NCBI GenBank assembly: GCA_000708835.1
Contig: DF236955.1
Span: 186,001 to 250,000 of the forward strand
Reading direction: 5' to 3'
DNA length: 64,000 nt
Origin: Klebsormidium nitens
Lineage: Eukaryota > Streptophyta > Klebsormidiophyceae > Klebsormidiales > Klebsormidiaceae
The notes beneath the pieces are model-generated. The model had not been told where the DNA came from. It saw only the letters and a list, made by a program, of their open reading frames with translations, and made no database searches. The translations under genes and the position numbers were made by a program. Of this stretch, positions 1 through 10,706 are shown piece after piece. Numbering within the stretch: the first letter of the stretch is position 1; the number at the start of each line of letters is the position of its first letter.

Positions 1-3000
1 AGACGAAGGCCCCGGTCCCGCTGCTTCCGCCCCAGCCGCCGCCACCTTCGCCCAGGGGGTGGCCCATGCAGAGCCGAACCAGGCAGAGCTCGCCCCCCCC
101 GGACCATTCTCCCCTGCGCCCCCTGCCCCCGCTGCTGACCCGACCCCAGACCCAGGAGGCATTATTGGCGGCGGCGTTGCAGGTTTCTGCGATGTCGCCG
201 CCTTCCTGACAGCTGGCAGCGGCCCATTCGCCCACGCGTTGGTGGTGCTCGGCCCCACTGCAGGGGGCCTGACACCTGGCGCACTCTGATTGGTCTTGGC
301 CGCTGCCACGGCCGCCGCAACCTTTGCCTGGACTGTCCGCACGTTAATCACGGGCCCATTCTTTACAATCCCCGCTCGCGTTTTCGCGTCGAGGTCCGAT
401 TTCAGGTGCACGGGGGGCGAGCGCGTGTGGTTCTGGGTTGTGGTGCCGTTGAGCGGCCGAGAGACCGGTTTGACTTCCCGGTCGCTGCCTACTTTCTCTT
501 TGGTGTCCCGCAGAGGGCCCGGTTGGTTTCCCCGGGCCGGCTTGTCCACCTCCCCCGAGGAGCTCCGTGCCGGCTTCTTCTCGTTCTCTTTCTCAGGCGC
601 CTTTTGGCGGTCGCGCTGCTTGTCGGGCCGCCGCCGAGCCGTCTCTTGCTCGCGCCGCCGTTCACGCTCACGCTCCTTCTCCGCCTCCTTTTCCCCTGCA
701 CCAGAAAGCAAATATCCTATTATCCTGTGACACCAAGAAAGGACTCTAGCAGCAGTGTGATCTGAAATCAAGCGTTGCTTTTGCCGCCCACCTTTGGCCT
801 CCACAGAGTGGTCCTGTCAAGACCAAAACAGAAATGAAAGTCTTGAAATTCAAAGATAACAGGAGAAAGCAACCGCTTCCAATCCTTCTCCACAATGAGC
901 TGCCCTGTGTGAGGGTTCAGCCCCCACACTGCAACTTGGATGGGGACAGCGAAGCCATGCCTTCACTATTCATAAGCTGCCACCCAACCAAGTGGCTTTA
1001 AACACTTTTGCGATGCGTATGTGACCCTGCATATGCTGAGCACATTCTGGCGAACCCAGCTCACAAGCAAGGGCTCCCGCATAACTCTTGTCAACCCTCG
1101 CCTCAGAAATCTCCCTATACTAACGAGAAGCGCAGCTCACACCTCTTTTGGTGCAAAAAAAGTTTTCACCTGAAACTTGCAAGTAACGAAAGAGGTATAT
1201 GCCCCTGCTCAGATGTATATGCCCCTGCTCAACCCTAGACCTTGCCTGACAAAGCACGCGAGAGCAGCCCACGACTAACAAAAAGCTGACTTTGAAACCA
1301 CGGGACCACCCTGCTGAACATACGGTGAATGCTCGTCAAGAGCCAGGGCCATAAATTATATACAATTTTCAGATTGAAAGAGACGAACTACAACAGACGC
1401 CCTTTCAAAAGATGCTCAATGCTGGATCATCAAGCAAGGCAGCATAGATGCCACAACAAGGCAAGAGCGTGCTCTTTGCCATGCTGGGCTTGTGGACTGC
1501 TCTGAGCATTCTAGACAAAGACACCTGGAAAGCAGAGAAGACGACTGATATTGCGGCCGGAAACTAACAGAGTCACCTTATGGGTGTTTGTTATTAGGCT
1601 GACGTGCCAGTTGACAGGACTGGCATGCAACAGGGCGCGCGAAAACTGACCAAAGGACCACTACCGACTGCACAAACCTTGCATGATACGGCCTACTTTG
1701 GAAGCTTTAGGCCAACCTTATCCTGTGTACTTCACGCAATGCTGACCACACGCGGCTTTTGCAGCAACCTTTTCCAAGCCTGGCTTCAACTAGCATCCGG
1801 CAGGAACGATGCCAAGAGAGGTTGCGTTCAAGATCCATTACATCTGTGCTTCCTCACAAGACCCCAGTACCAAACCAGTAACGATTGCCAAGTCTCTATG
1901 AAAGCTCATCTAACATCCGAAAAGGGGCTCCATTGCCCAGCTGTTTAAAGCAGGAGGCCCTGCAGTAGTTCTGAGAGGCCTATCATCAACTCGCCTTGTG
2001 AAACAAGCTTTTCCAGCTGTCCAAAGCAGCACCTTCCAAAAGATACTACTGGCAGTAACACCCAACAATTACTTGGATAGAAGCTGCATTTCTGGCCTCA
2101 GCATACAGGAACCTGCAGCGGGCCCGAACGTCTCCTTGCCTACCCTTTGCAAAACAGACAACCTCCTAAGCTCTCAATGCACATGTTTACAAACGCGCCC
2201 AACCGGCCCCTCACCTTCCCTCTGCGCGGCCAGCTGCCTGTCGCGCTCCCTCCGCCGCTCCTCCACGAGCCGGGCCACCTCGAGCCGTTGCTTCTGCTCC
2301 TCCGCCTCGAGTGCCTCCCGCTCCAACCGCGCTTGCGCTTTCTCCTCCGCTCTCTTTCTCGCTTTCTCCTCTTTGCTCACCGCGCCCTCGTCCCCCCGCC
2401 GCTCCCCCCGCCGCCCCTCGTCTCCCTTCTCGTCCTCCCGCAACCCCTGCAGCGCGCGACACGCACGCCACCCGCGCCGCAGCGGCCACAGCCCGAGCGA
2501 CACCCCCCACGAGGTCAGCCACAACCCCGTCCCTAACCACCCGGCCTTCTGCCCCTTTTCACACCGCTCGAGGCAGAGCGCCTCTTTCAGCGCGCCGCAC
2601 CAGTCAAGCAGCCAACCGGGCCCTCGCCCGGCGCTACCCCCCGTTCCTGGTGCGGCTCCATTTGGAGCGTCGAGGACGGGTTTTCGGGAGACGTGCCCGC
2701 AGTAAGTGCACATGAACTTGCCGCCCGGGGGTGTTTGCTTCTCATACGCGGCCAGGCAGTTGCGGCACCGCCTAGTGGCGACTTTCCGCCACCGTGCCTG
2801 GAAGAAAGCAGGAGTGACAGCATGAGGAAACAGGCGGGCAAAAAGTGGAATGCACAGGGAAAGAATTGCAGGGAATGAATGCCTCCACAGCGCTTGGAGG
2901 CAGAGACGAATGAGCCTGACGTGCGATCGCAAGGATGTGCCAGGAGAAAGTGCAAGGGCAGAAAACCCCAGCTCAGAAGATTTGACAGTGGGCGGCCCAA

Positions 3001-3877
3001 GATATCAAAAATCTATAGCAGGGCGGCTCCAAGGCCCTGCATTGACCATGGGACTCCTGTCCTGCTCAATGAAACTGATACAGCCCGCAAATCAAAATAG
3101 CATCAGCCAAGGTGAGTTTGACTGTAGAAAGTCACAATAGAGCCAAAAACCACCACAAAGTTCTGAGCTTCCCAAGAATCTGGGTGGATGCAAGCCCCTT
3201 CAGCTCAATGCCAGAGCCCATGACATGAAGGCAAGCTCCAACACCATTGAATGTAAGACCTGTGGCCCACGCGTTAAAGGGGCTTCCATATTCTCATGTA
3301 GCTCTGCACCTCGTCCATTCATTTTCCCTGCCCCAATCAAAGAACACTCTGGTATTGACAAGAACCACTGTTCAACTCTGGTGTTGACAAGAATCACTTT
3401 TTTAGGAAGCAGCCCCTTGCAGGTCAGAGCACGTGCCTGCCTGCTTATGCCCTCTGGCCATAGCTCTCACCCCTCCACACACTCTCCCTTTCGCTTGGGC
3501 AAGGTTCAGCCGCGAGGCAACCATTGCCATGTCACTCCACCCTTTCCTGCAAATGCACCCGTCCAAGAACTCTCGTTTTCAAGCTCCTTCAACATTCACA
3601 GAGGACTCACCTCCTCCAAGGCCAGGATGCGCTTCCGCTCGAGCGCCTCCGCCTTACGCCGCGCCCGGAAGTCCTTCAACCTGGGGAGGGCCAACTCGTA
3701 CCACGCCAAGCTCAGCAGGGTAATGACGCACAGCACCCGGGGTGACGTCACCTCTATCCTCCAGCCCTTGGGGAAGAACTGCGTGACCCCCCACAGGACC
3801 AAAATGGGCACCACAAGCCATGGCGCGGCGCCCGCCAGCCGCCGCGACCATCTCGAGCCCGCGCACACGATGCACAT
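1..3877 (-). CDS. NST1-like membrane/zinc-ribbon protein (partial, C-terminus off left edge)
   Basis: I recognise the plant family annotated as stress response NST1-like; its molecular role is not established. Exons on the minus strand are 3611-3877, 2215-2797 and 1-695 (continues off the window), giving 515 codons so far. The start MCIVC at 3877 matches the family's usual start. Exon 1 carries two hydrophobic segments (about residues 10-32 and 42-62), then a basic helix. Exon 2 opens with a zinc ribbon, CRNC followed 17 residues later by CTYC, then KPVLD. It continues into a highly charged coiled coil (VARLVEERRRERD) that runs across the intron into exon 3. Exon 3 is a low-complexity K/E/R then A/G/P-rich tail with repeated tryptophan motifs (AWATPWAK). 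All donors are GTGAG-type and phases agree. The likely topology is a membrane-anchored protein with a long disordered domain. The gene diverges from the PIN gene at 4634. Confidence 0.82.
1195..1231. repeat. 20-bp-period tandem duplication in an intron
   Basis: The 17-mer GTATATGCCCCTGCTCA occurs at 1195-1211 and again, identical, at 1215-1231, separated by AGAT/GAT-type sequence. It lies inside the 1.5 kb intron 2 of the NST1-like gene (696-2214) and looks like a recent slippage duplication. Apart from this duplication I see nothing gene-like in that intron. Confidence 0.85.
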
Positions 3878-4633
3878 GCTGACGTCACGCCACAGGTGCT
3901 GCATGAATCGTTCGCATAGCAGACGCCCCAAGGTAGCGCATTTGCAGACCCCACAAGGCCGGGACCCCTGGCGCGGCGACGCTTTGGCTGAATCTCGTCC
4001 TATCCGCCTTCTTTCAAACCGCCTGCAACTTGCTCTGTGATTCTGAATGACCCTTCATGAGCCGTGATCTGGGTACGAGCCAGAGATGAGGTATGTACCG
4101 CATTATTATTGTGACCGGCACTTGCCTCTCCGGGCGTTCTGCAAAATGGTTATCAAAAGAGTACCGTTCCGGGAACCGTATGTACAGGGCACAGAGTCAC
4201 AGACGGCGCAACTGCGGATCCACCGGGCACCCAGTCTTTACTAGGTACCTTGATCATCAACCGGTAGGTACCGTCTAGATCTGTCTTTCTCCCGGTACGT
4301 TCCGATACCTGAACTTTGCGGCCGGTAGGTTCTGGCTGTGCGCGCCCAAAAGCGCGTACACTGCAACGTCCATCCGAAAGATTCAAATCCAAGAACTTGA
4401 ACTTGGTTGAAGGGGTGCTCACTGCTGACCCCTTCAGTCTTCAGTCTTCAGTCAAGCTTCTTCCTTTCGTCCCTGAGGCAGTGAAGGCCGAAGCCAGTGA
4501 ACTGTGAAGATTGAAGAATTTGGAAGAAGCACTACAGTACTGGAAATCCTGGGATGCACTGTATTTCACCTCGATTCGGTGCGCTGGAATCGAGAACCGC
4601 TAAAAGCCCCAACAATTCCCCAGCAGCAGCAGC
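3878..4633. promoter_or_regulatory. Divergent upstream region between the NST1-like and PIN genes
   Basis: These 756 bp separate two divergently read coding starts (minus at 3877, plus at 4634), so they must hold both 5' UTRs and promoters. Visible features are several GGTACC-containing short inverted segments around 4240-4300, a triple 7-bp repeat at 4432-4452, and a short CAGCAG run just before the ATG at 4634. I cannot place a TATA box or a start site with confidence. Confidence 0.55.
4432..4452. repeat. Triple 7-bp tandem repeat (CTTCAGT)3
   Basis: Three perfect head-to-tail copies of CTTCAGT lie about 180 bp upstream of the PIN-protein start codon, probably in its 5' UTR or core promoter. 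Each copy could act as a short binding site or be simple slippage. Confidence 0.85.
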
Positions 4634-7600
4634 ATGGTCTTGACTCGGGCGGCAGCGGCCCGTCTGGCGGCTGTAGCGAGCGACCCCGCCGCCGAGGATT
4701 CGCTCAATGCAGAGCAACAAACACCATCGAGCAGCTTGGCCAAAGGGCGTCGCACCAAGCGCGCTGGGACAGCGACAAAACAGCAAGAAGGTGCGGCGCG
4801 CACGAGCGAGTTGCAGGATGGGCCGGAGCAGGTGGACCCCCTGGAAAAAGAGATGAGGAGGTTTGAAGCGGAGTTGGAAGCGCTAAGTTGCTGCGGAGAT
4901 GAGGATGAGGAGGTGGAGTCGATGGGCATGCCGGAAAGCGCTGCACATTGTAAGAAGGAGAGCGGCGCCGCAATTGCAGGGGTCAAAAGGTTGCAGGACA
5001 AACAATTGAAGCAAAGCGCAGAGGTTAGCAACAACAGTAGCAATCAGGTCCACGTGAAGGCCGAAAGCAGGATCATGTCCAAGGAACGGACAAGTCAAGC
5101 AGAGGGCAATGCTGGGGCCGTGCTTTCGGCAGGGCCTCAATTGTATGACAAGCAGAGTGAGGACTCAGTTAAGGAAGCCTCATTCCCAGGCCCCGAAGGT
5201 GTCATGGCAAAGGAGCAAGAGCAAAATGCGGGCGATGCTGATGCGAAACCTGCTCAGACATCGCTTGTACCAACCACCAGGTTGGTCCTCAGCAGGAAAG
5301 AGAGGGCGGTGCGCGCCAGGGTCCTGAAAGAAGCCCTGGTGAACGTGGATGAGAAGCAACGCAAGTGGCAGGATTTCGCAGCAGTGAAACAGCTCCAAAA
5401 GTCGGGGCAGGAGAGAACTGCCGCGGATGCGACCTTCGAGCAGTTGAGTGAACAGAGTAGTTCCAGCGGGGAGGGCTGGGTTTTTGGGAAGAAGGTCGCG
5501 TTCTCGTTCAAGCCCAAGAGCAGCAGCCCCGCCAAGAAGGGCTCCAAATCCCTGGTGAAAAGCCCCACAAAACTCCCCTCGCATTCGAAACCCCCTCAAG
5601 ACGCAGCACCAGCGTCCGTCGACACGCCTTCAGCCCAAGAAGGAAGCGGGGAAACTCCTTCTCAAGCCGTGGAGCAAACCCCGCTCCCCGCCCCACGGCC
5701 CACCCTTGCACTAACCACCCCTGCCGTAGAAGCCCAGGCCCGGAGCGGCAATCCGGTTCTCGACCTCCGGTTCCTGTTTCCCAAGGCAACCCCTCCAGAG
5801 CCAAGCACCCCCCACTCCAGCGGCGACACAGCAACCAACCCCATCAACATCTCCCCTGGAGAAAGAAGCTCGGGCGACTCAGGGGACGCGTTTTCTCTGA
5901 GCGCACAGGGTGAGGGGGAGAGTTCTGAGTCTGGGGGAGCAGCGATGAGCAGCGAGGACGCGTTCGCTACGGAGGTATGTGCCACCCCTGCCCCTGCTTT
6001 GGGGGGTTTTGCAAGCCCCTTTTCTGTCGAGTCCGCCTCCCCCGCCCTGAAAGAGATTCTCCGTACCGCCCACTCGTTTGCTACCGAGCGGGGCGCTGCG
6101 AGCCCGTCCCCAAGCCCCCTTAACCCGAATCCAAACCGAGACCCTAACCCTAACCCGGGAGCTGGCCAGCAGAGAGGGCGGAGGGAGTCATACTCGGACG
6201 TGTTTGCCTCGCCAGAGTTGGTTAACATCTTCAAGGGCGCGCGTCAGACGGTCGTGCAAAAATCGGGGCCCGAGAGAGCGCAGACGGAGCTGGAAAAGAT
6301 AACCCAGGCGGCGAGAGAGTATGCGGCGAGCCGGGCGCAGCTGGCCGTAGAAAAGAGCCCGCTCGGGGTGCGCTGCCAGAGAGAGAGCGAGCTTGCGCTG
6401 TCGTTTGCGGAGAAGTTACAGCTGGCAGATCCGACGGCTGAGCCTACAAGCTGGGGTGGGTACTCCCAAGGGGAATGGGGAGAAAGCGGGGTTTCTGTGG
6501 AGCAGTCGGCCGCAAATGTGGCATTGGACGGTTCTGACGGCAGCTGGAACCAGTCTGTGCGCTTGTTTGACGGGCAGACTGTCAAGGTGTCCCCCTTTCC
6601 CGCATCGAACCAGGCTGCGCCACCTGTCGGGCAGGTTGCGGAGCCGTCACCCGAAAACCTAGTGTTCGATGTTTCGCACGAACGTGGAACCAAGGCGGTG
6701 CGCTCCTTTGATGGGCGGACAGTGGAGGTGCACTCCGGGTCTGCATTTGCCAACCATGTGCCGCCACCTGTTGGGCATGTTTCGGACGGTCCGAAGGAGC
6801 GGGCGGGCACTTTGTACGTAGTGGTGGACACCAACTGCTACCTGTCCGCGTCCGACATGCCAGCTGTCAGGCGCATTTACGAGGCGGCGCAGAGCGTGGC
6901 GGACGGCGCGCAATGCTATGAGTGGCACGGCGCAGAGGGGGTGGTCATTGTGGTTCCGAATGCTGGTGAGAAAGCGCCACTTGGTGTGATGAGAGTACGA
7001 CTCGATCATCAGTGAGAAGAAACCAATGTTGTTTCGGAAGGACGATTCGATATCTCTGCATTCGAACGGATTTGGCAGACGTTTACTCCTGGTCGAGAGG
7101 GACGGTACGTTTATCGTCCCTTCTTGACTTCGAAAAGCCGTGTTCAAGCTCACCGATTGGGGCGTGCATTAACTGTCCTCATCCGTATGGCTTTCTTCCG
7201 TTCTCCTTTGATTCGTCTCCGCCTCACTTTGTTGTCCTCTGTATCCCCCGCCTTGCTTCTGTCCCGTAATATACGTCATTGCTCTCGACGCTTCAGTGCT
7301 CTATCCCGTCTGCAATGCGACATTCGTGTTCTAGATATAGCAGATGCCTGTCGTCCCCAGAATTCCCTTTTAAGTACATCTTGCCTTCGAGCTTATAATG
7401 GATATAGTTTCCTCCTCCGTCCGTCAGATCGCTCGAGCAGACAAAGGAATCGGCCGAAAAGCTCACACCTCCTTTTACTTTGCAGTAATCAGGGAACTTG
7501 ACGGTCTGAAGCTGAACCCGAACACGTCGGGGATGGCGCGGGCGGCGCTCCGTTTCCTGAGCCACGGCTGCAAGGCGCGGCCTTCCAGCATCAAACTGGC

Positions 7601-9505
7601 CGGGCCGGAGAAAATGGTCCAGGTAATCACTCAAAACGCACTGAAATTCTCCGTTGCTGCATGAAGAAAAGTAGCGAGCTTGACACTCAGCGGATGCTTG
7701 TGAAAGTTGATGTATGTCCTGCTCACAAGGTTAAAGCCAAGGCTAGTTGACCGGTTGGGTTCGCTTGAAGCGAACCGTGCTGTTGAGGTTCTGCCCATGA
7801 TGAGGCCATGTGAACATAAGTCTCTGATTCTTTTCGATTCATGGACAAGAAGCTCCATAAATAACAAGGTCATTCCACCGGGCGAAGACGAATTTCAATC
7901 CCCTAGCCCAGAAATGTACGCGCTCCGCATTGGAACCACTCTAACCTCCGACCCAACCACACCCGTCCCCCGGGCTCGATTTTAGTAGTTATAGAGCTCA
8001 TTACTCCTTGAATTGAGAGTTCGCGTGGAACGCCACGAGACGAGCGCTTGGGGCTCCATGTAGCAAAGGCGTCCGCTCAGTCCGCCAGTCGGAAGTGTCC
8101 GTTTTCTTATCTCGACTGGGCAGAAGTGCTCTCAGGGCTTTAGCGATCGAGCTGGCACCAAAAAGGCCGTTTACTGGAAAGTTACTTGTCAAAGTACCAT
8201 AAGTCAGCAGACTGGTGAATTCCTGCATTCACATGGAGGCGCAGCGCGTCCTTCGACGCATACAGTTGCGAAGCAGATTACCAACTATACACTCTGAGAA
8301 GGTTGGACAATCCTGTTCTCTATCGCGGCAGCGTGAGTTGCTGTCGTTTCCAGGAAGTGCATGATCGGATGCAGGTCTCTTTGGTTTCCTGCAGCCAGCC
8401 TGAAGTCATATGTTTGCCCTGAATTCCGCCCAGCTTACCACACAGATCATCTCGAAGGGCCGGTCTGCGCCCGGATCCGGCAAGAATGAATTCACGGTCA
8501 ATCCAGTCTGTGAATGTGGTGTGTTGAGCCTTACAGTTCCACAGCCACGTACAGCGGTGGCTGCCTATCATACATCAGGTTCGGTCAAGCCTGTCCGCCC
8601 AACTTGGGCCCGATTGGGAACGATCACGGAACTTACCTCACGCTCAGAATCTGGACCCTTTGATGACGCAGAAGTCCTCCATCGAACGGCCCAGATTCTT
8701 GGCTAGTCAATCCGGCCGTTGCTGACCGAAATTCCTCACTAGTCCGGTACTTTACATGCTCGCGTCTAATCTAGCTGGCTTGTGTGCCTGGCAGGTGGAG
8801 CCCATCAAGAACGGCCCCCCCGAGTTTAGCGGCGCGGACGACGCCATCCTGGGGTGCTGCCTGTACATGGACCGGAACGAGGGGGAGGCGGTGCTACTCA
8901 CCAACGACGTCGCGCTGCAGCTCAAGGTACGGAAATGGGCTGCACTCATTGGATTTTGCAACGCAGGGTGTGAGTGATCGGATAGCCACAGGGTTACGAG
9001 CTTACGTTTTTGTTCTCGGGAAGTCTGAGGATTGCGGGACGATGTTTCTGACATTGCCGAGGTTCCCGTGTGCCGAAGCGGCTGTCAACCGAGCCGCCAA
9101 CGTCTGGGTTTCCGTGCGCTTCATACTGATATTTCCTGAAGAGCGAGAGCCATATTCCGGAGCGACTCGTCTATCTACTCAACATGGAAAGATCCTATCC
9201 TTTCCCACTTGCATTTACTCCTCTTAGGAACGTGTTTCTTGTAAGCCTGCCCTCTCTCAGCTTGAAGTGAGAAAGGAAAACCTGACGGGACCCCACGTAA
9301 AAACTGAGACTCTGTTTTTACACCCGCATTACAGGCCATGATGTACGGGCTCGAGGCGACGTCCGCGGCCGAGTTCCTGGCGCAACGGCTTGTACGGCTG
9401 GACCAACCCACCAGCAACTGGGCGACGCAGATGCGGCAGGTCGTAGCGATGAGAGAGGCGGCGGCTAGGAAGTTGCCACACGGTCAAGGAATACCTGCAT
9501 GTTGA
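4634..9505 (+). CDS. SWT1-like PIN-domain endonuclease with long disordered N-terminus
   Basis: Exons 4634-6965, 7486-7622, 8795-8926 and 9335-9505 join in phase to 923 residues. The first roughly 735 residues are low-complexity (Ser/Pro/Glu/Gln). The PIN nuclease fold then begins at VVVDTN (about residue 737), followed by VIRELDGLK, GADDAIL and LLTNDVALQLK. The four acidic metal-binding residues expected of an active PIN ribonuclease are all present, and the order and spacing match SWT1, a nuclear RNA-surveillance endonuclease. The plant protein PS1 has a similar PIN domain but also an FHA domain; I see no FHA domain here. Two degenerate 47-residue repeats precede the PIN domain. The intron after VVPNA splits the PIN core, and the unspliced frame would stop at 7015, so reading only exon 1 would lose the catalytic domain. 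The tail after the PIN domain is short. The gene converges on the sirtuin gene. Confidence 0.85.
6554..6783 (+). repeat. Two-copy degenerate 47-codon tandem repeat in the PIN-protein linker
   Basis: Copy 1 begins SVRLFDGQTVKV and ends PPVGQV; copy 2 begins AVRSFDGRTVEV and ends PPVGHV, exactly 47 codons later. The shared core is VR-FDG-TV-V followed 14-15 residues on by PPVG(Q/H)V. Both lie between the disordered region and the PIN domain. They may be a duplicated peptide-binding or structural module. I do not recognise the unit. Confidence 0.75.
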
Positions 9506-10706
9506 CGACTCGAAGGGCCGGTTTGAGATAATAGGAGCTGGCTTTGTCGTGCGAGAACGGGGTTGAGGAGATCATTGGGCAAAACAGCATACGATTAGGG
9601 CGTTAGGGTGCTGGTCAAAAGAGTCGGCCCTAATACTGAGTCCCAGACTTGGCGTTAGTGGGACAGAGGAAAAGTCATGAGATGAGAGACCCCGAAGCCA
9701 GGAGTTTTGTGTCAAGTGCCCGTCGACTGGTTCGAAAGGGGACTGCAAACGCATGTCGCGCATGGCCCGGGGCCCTGTAATTGTCAGTCCGCAGTCGATT
9801 TGCTTCTTCAACCTATGTGCCAGGGTTCATATCCGCATGAGCGATAAACAAAGCAATTGAAAGTGGAGCCCATTCCGCCTCGAACGCCTGCGTTGGCATG
9901 TCGTGCCCGCTTTCGACTCTCTGCAGTCATCATGTAGGATCATGCATGTATGTTCACGCAATATGAACGTTTGGCCCATGAGAACGGATCATAGACCGTT
10001 CCAGATCTAATTTTAACTCTCTACAATTTAATAACGATGTTAATTCATGCCGGGAGCTCTGGCTCGACTTGACCCGCCCAAATTCTGGAGCTGTACCAAG
10101 TCCAGCGCACGTGTGGTCTCGCCCCGGCGCCGACCGCATGCAGTAGGCCATAACTTCATATGTACATGCATGCCAGCATGGTGATTGCACACGTCTTCGA
10201 TCTAAGTATGGCGATATCCGACGGCCGCATACCATAAGTATGCGCGTTAGTAATCATTCTATACATGATTGAAGTGGTGAATTACGCATAGGTACCTATG
10301 CACATGTGGTATATGCCAGCCGCCATCATTGGCTGCTTCAAGTTTCCGAGCCTATTGAACGTTGCAGATATACCCCGATTAGCTGTCCCCGTCTAAATGA
10401 CGGTGTACTGACTTGCTCTAGATCGAAAGAAGCAGTGACTGAGTAGGTGGGTTGATCTACCGTAATGTATATCATGCCAGTAAATTCTCCTCAATCTAGA
10501 ACTTGTCAGAGATTAAGTACTCAGTGACTGGATACGAATCGGCTAAAGAACAGTTGTTACGAAACCACTGGTCATTCTGCATGCACAGCATCTCTTTCAG
10601 GATGTACCAATGAACTGAGAAGTTGCTGGGGGCCGTGCAATCGTCCGTCCTTTCACCAGGAGCACATGCTTATCAAATGTCAACGTTCAAAGAGTCGTCC
10701 ACCCTG
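9506..10706. other. Convergent intergenic region, no gene seen
   Basis: These 1.2 kb lie between the stop codons of the PIN gene (plus) and the sirtuin gene (minus), so they hold both 3' UTRs and terminators. Open frames here are short, lack recognisable motifs and show no splice logic. RY-type CATGCATG-like runs occur near 9936-9950 and 10155-10175. Confidence 0.5.

Noticed and set aside
1998-2705. Plus-strand Arg/Ser/Pro-rich open frame
   Set aside because: It mirrors the charged K/E/R coiled-coil exon on the minus strand; the composition is an antisense shadow.
3225-4040. 271-codon open frame on the plus strand
   Set aside because: It is antisense to exon 1 of the NST1-like gene and its intron, has no motif and no splice logic; high GC keeps the frame open by chance.
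6143-6160. Telomere-like CCCTAACCCTAACCC run in the PIN-protein exon
   Set aside because: It is short, in frame, and encodes a degenerate Asn-Pro-rich stretch (RDPNPNPG) within a longer NPN-type low-complexity run, so codon-level repetition explains it.
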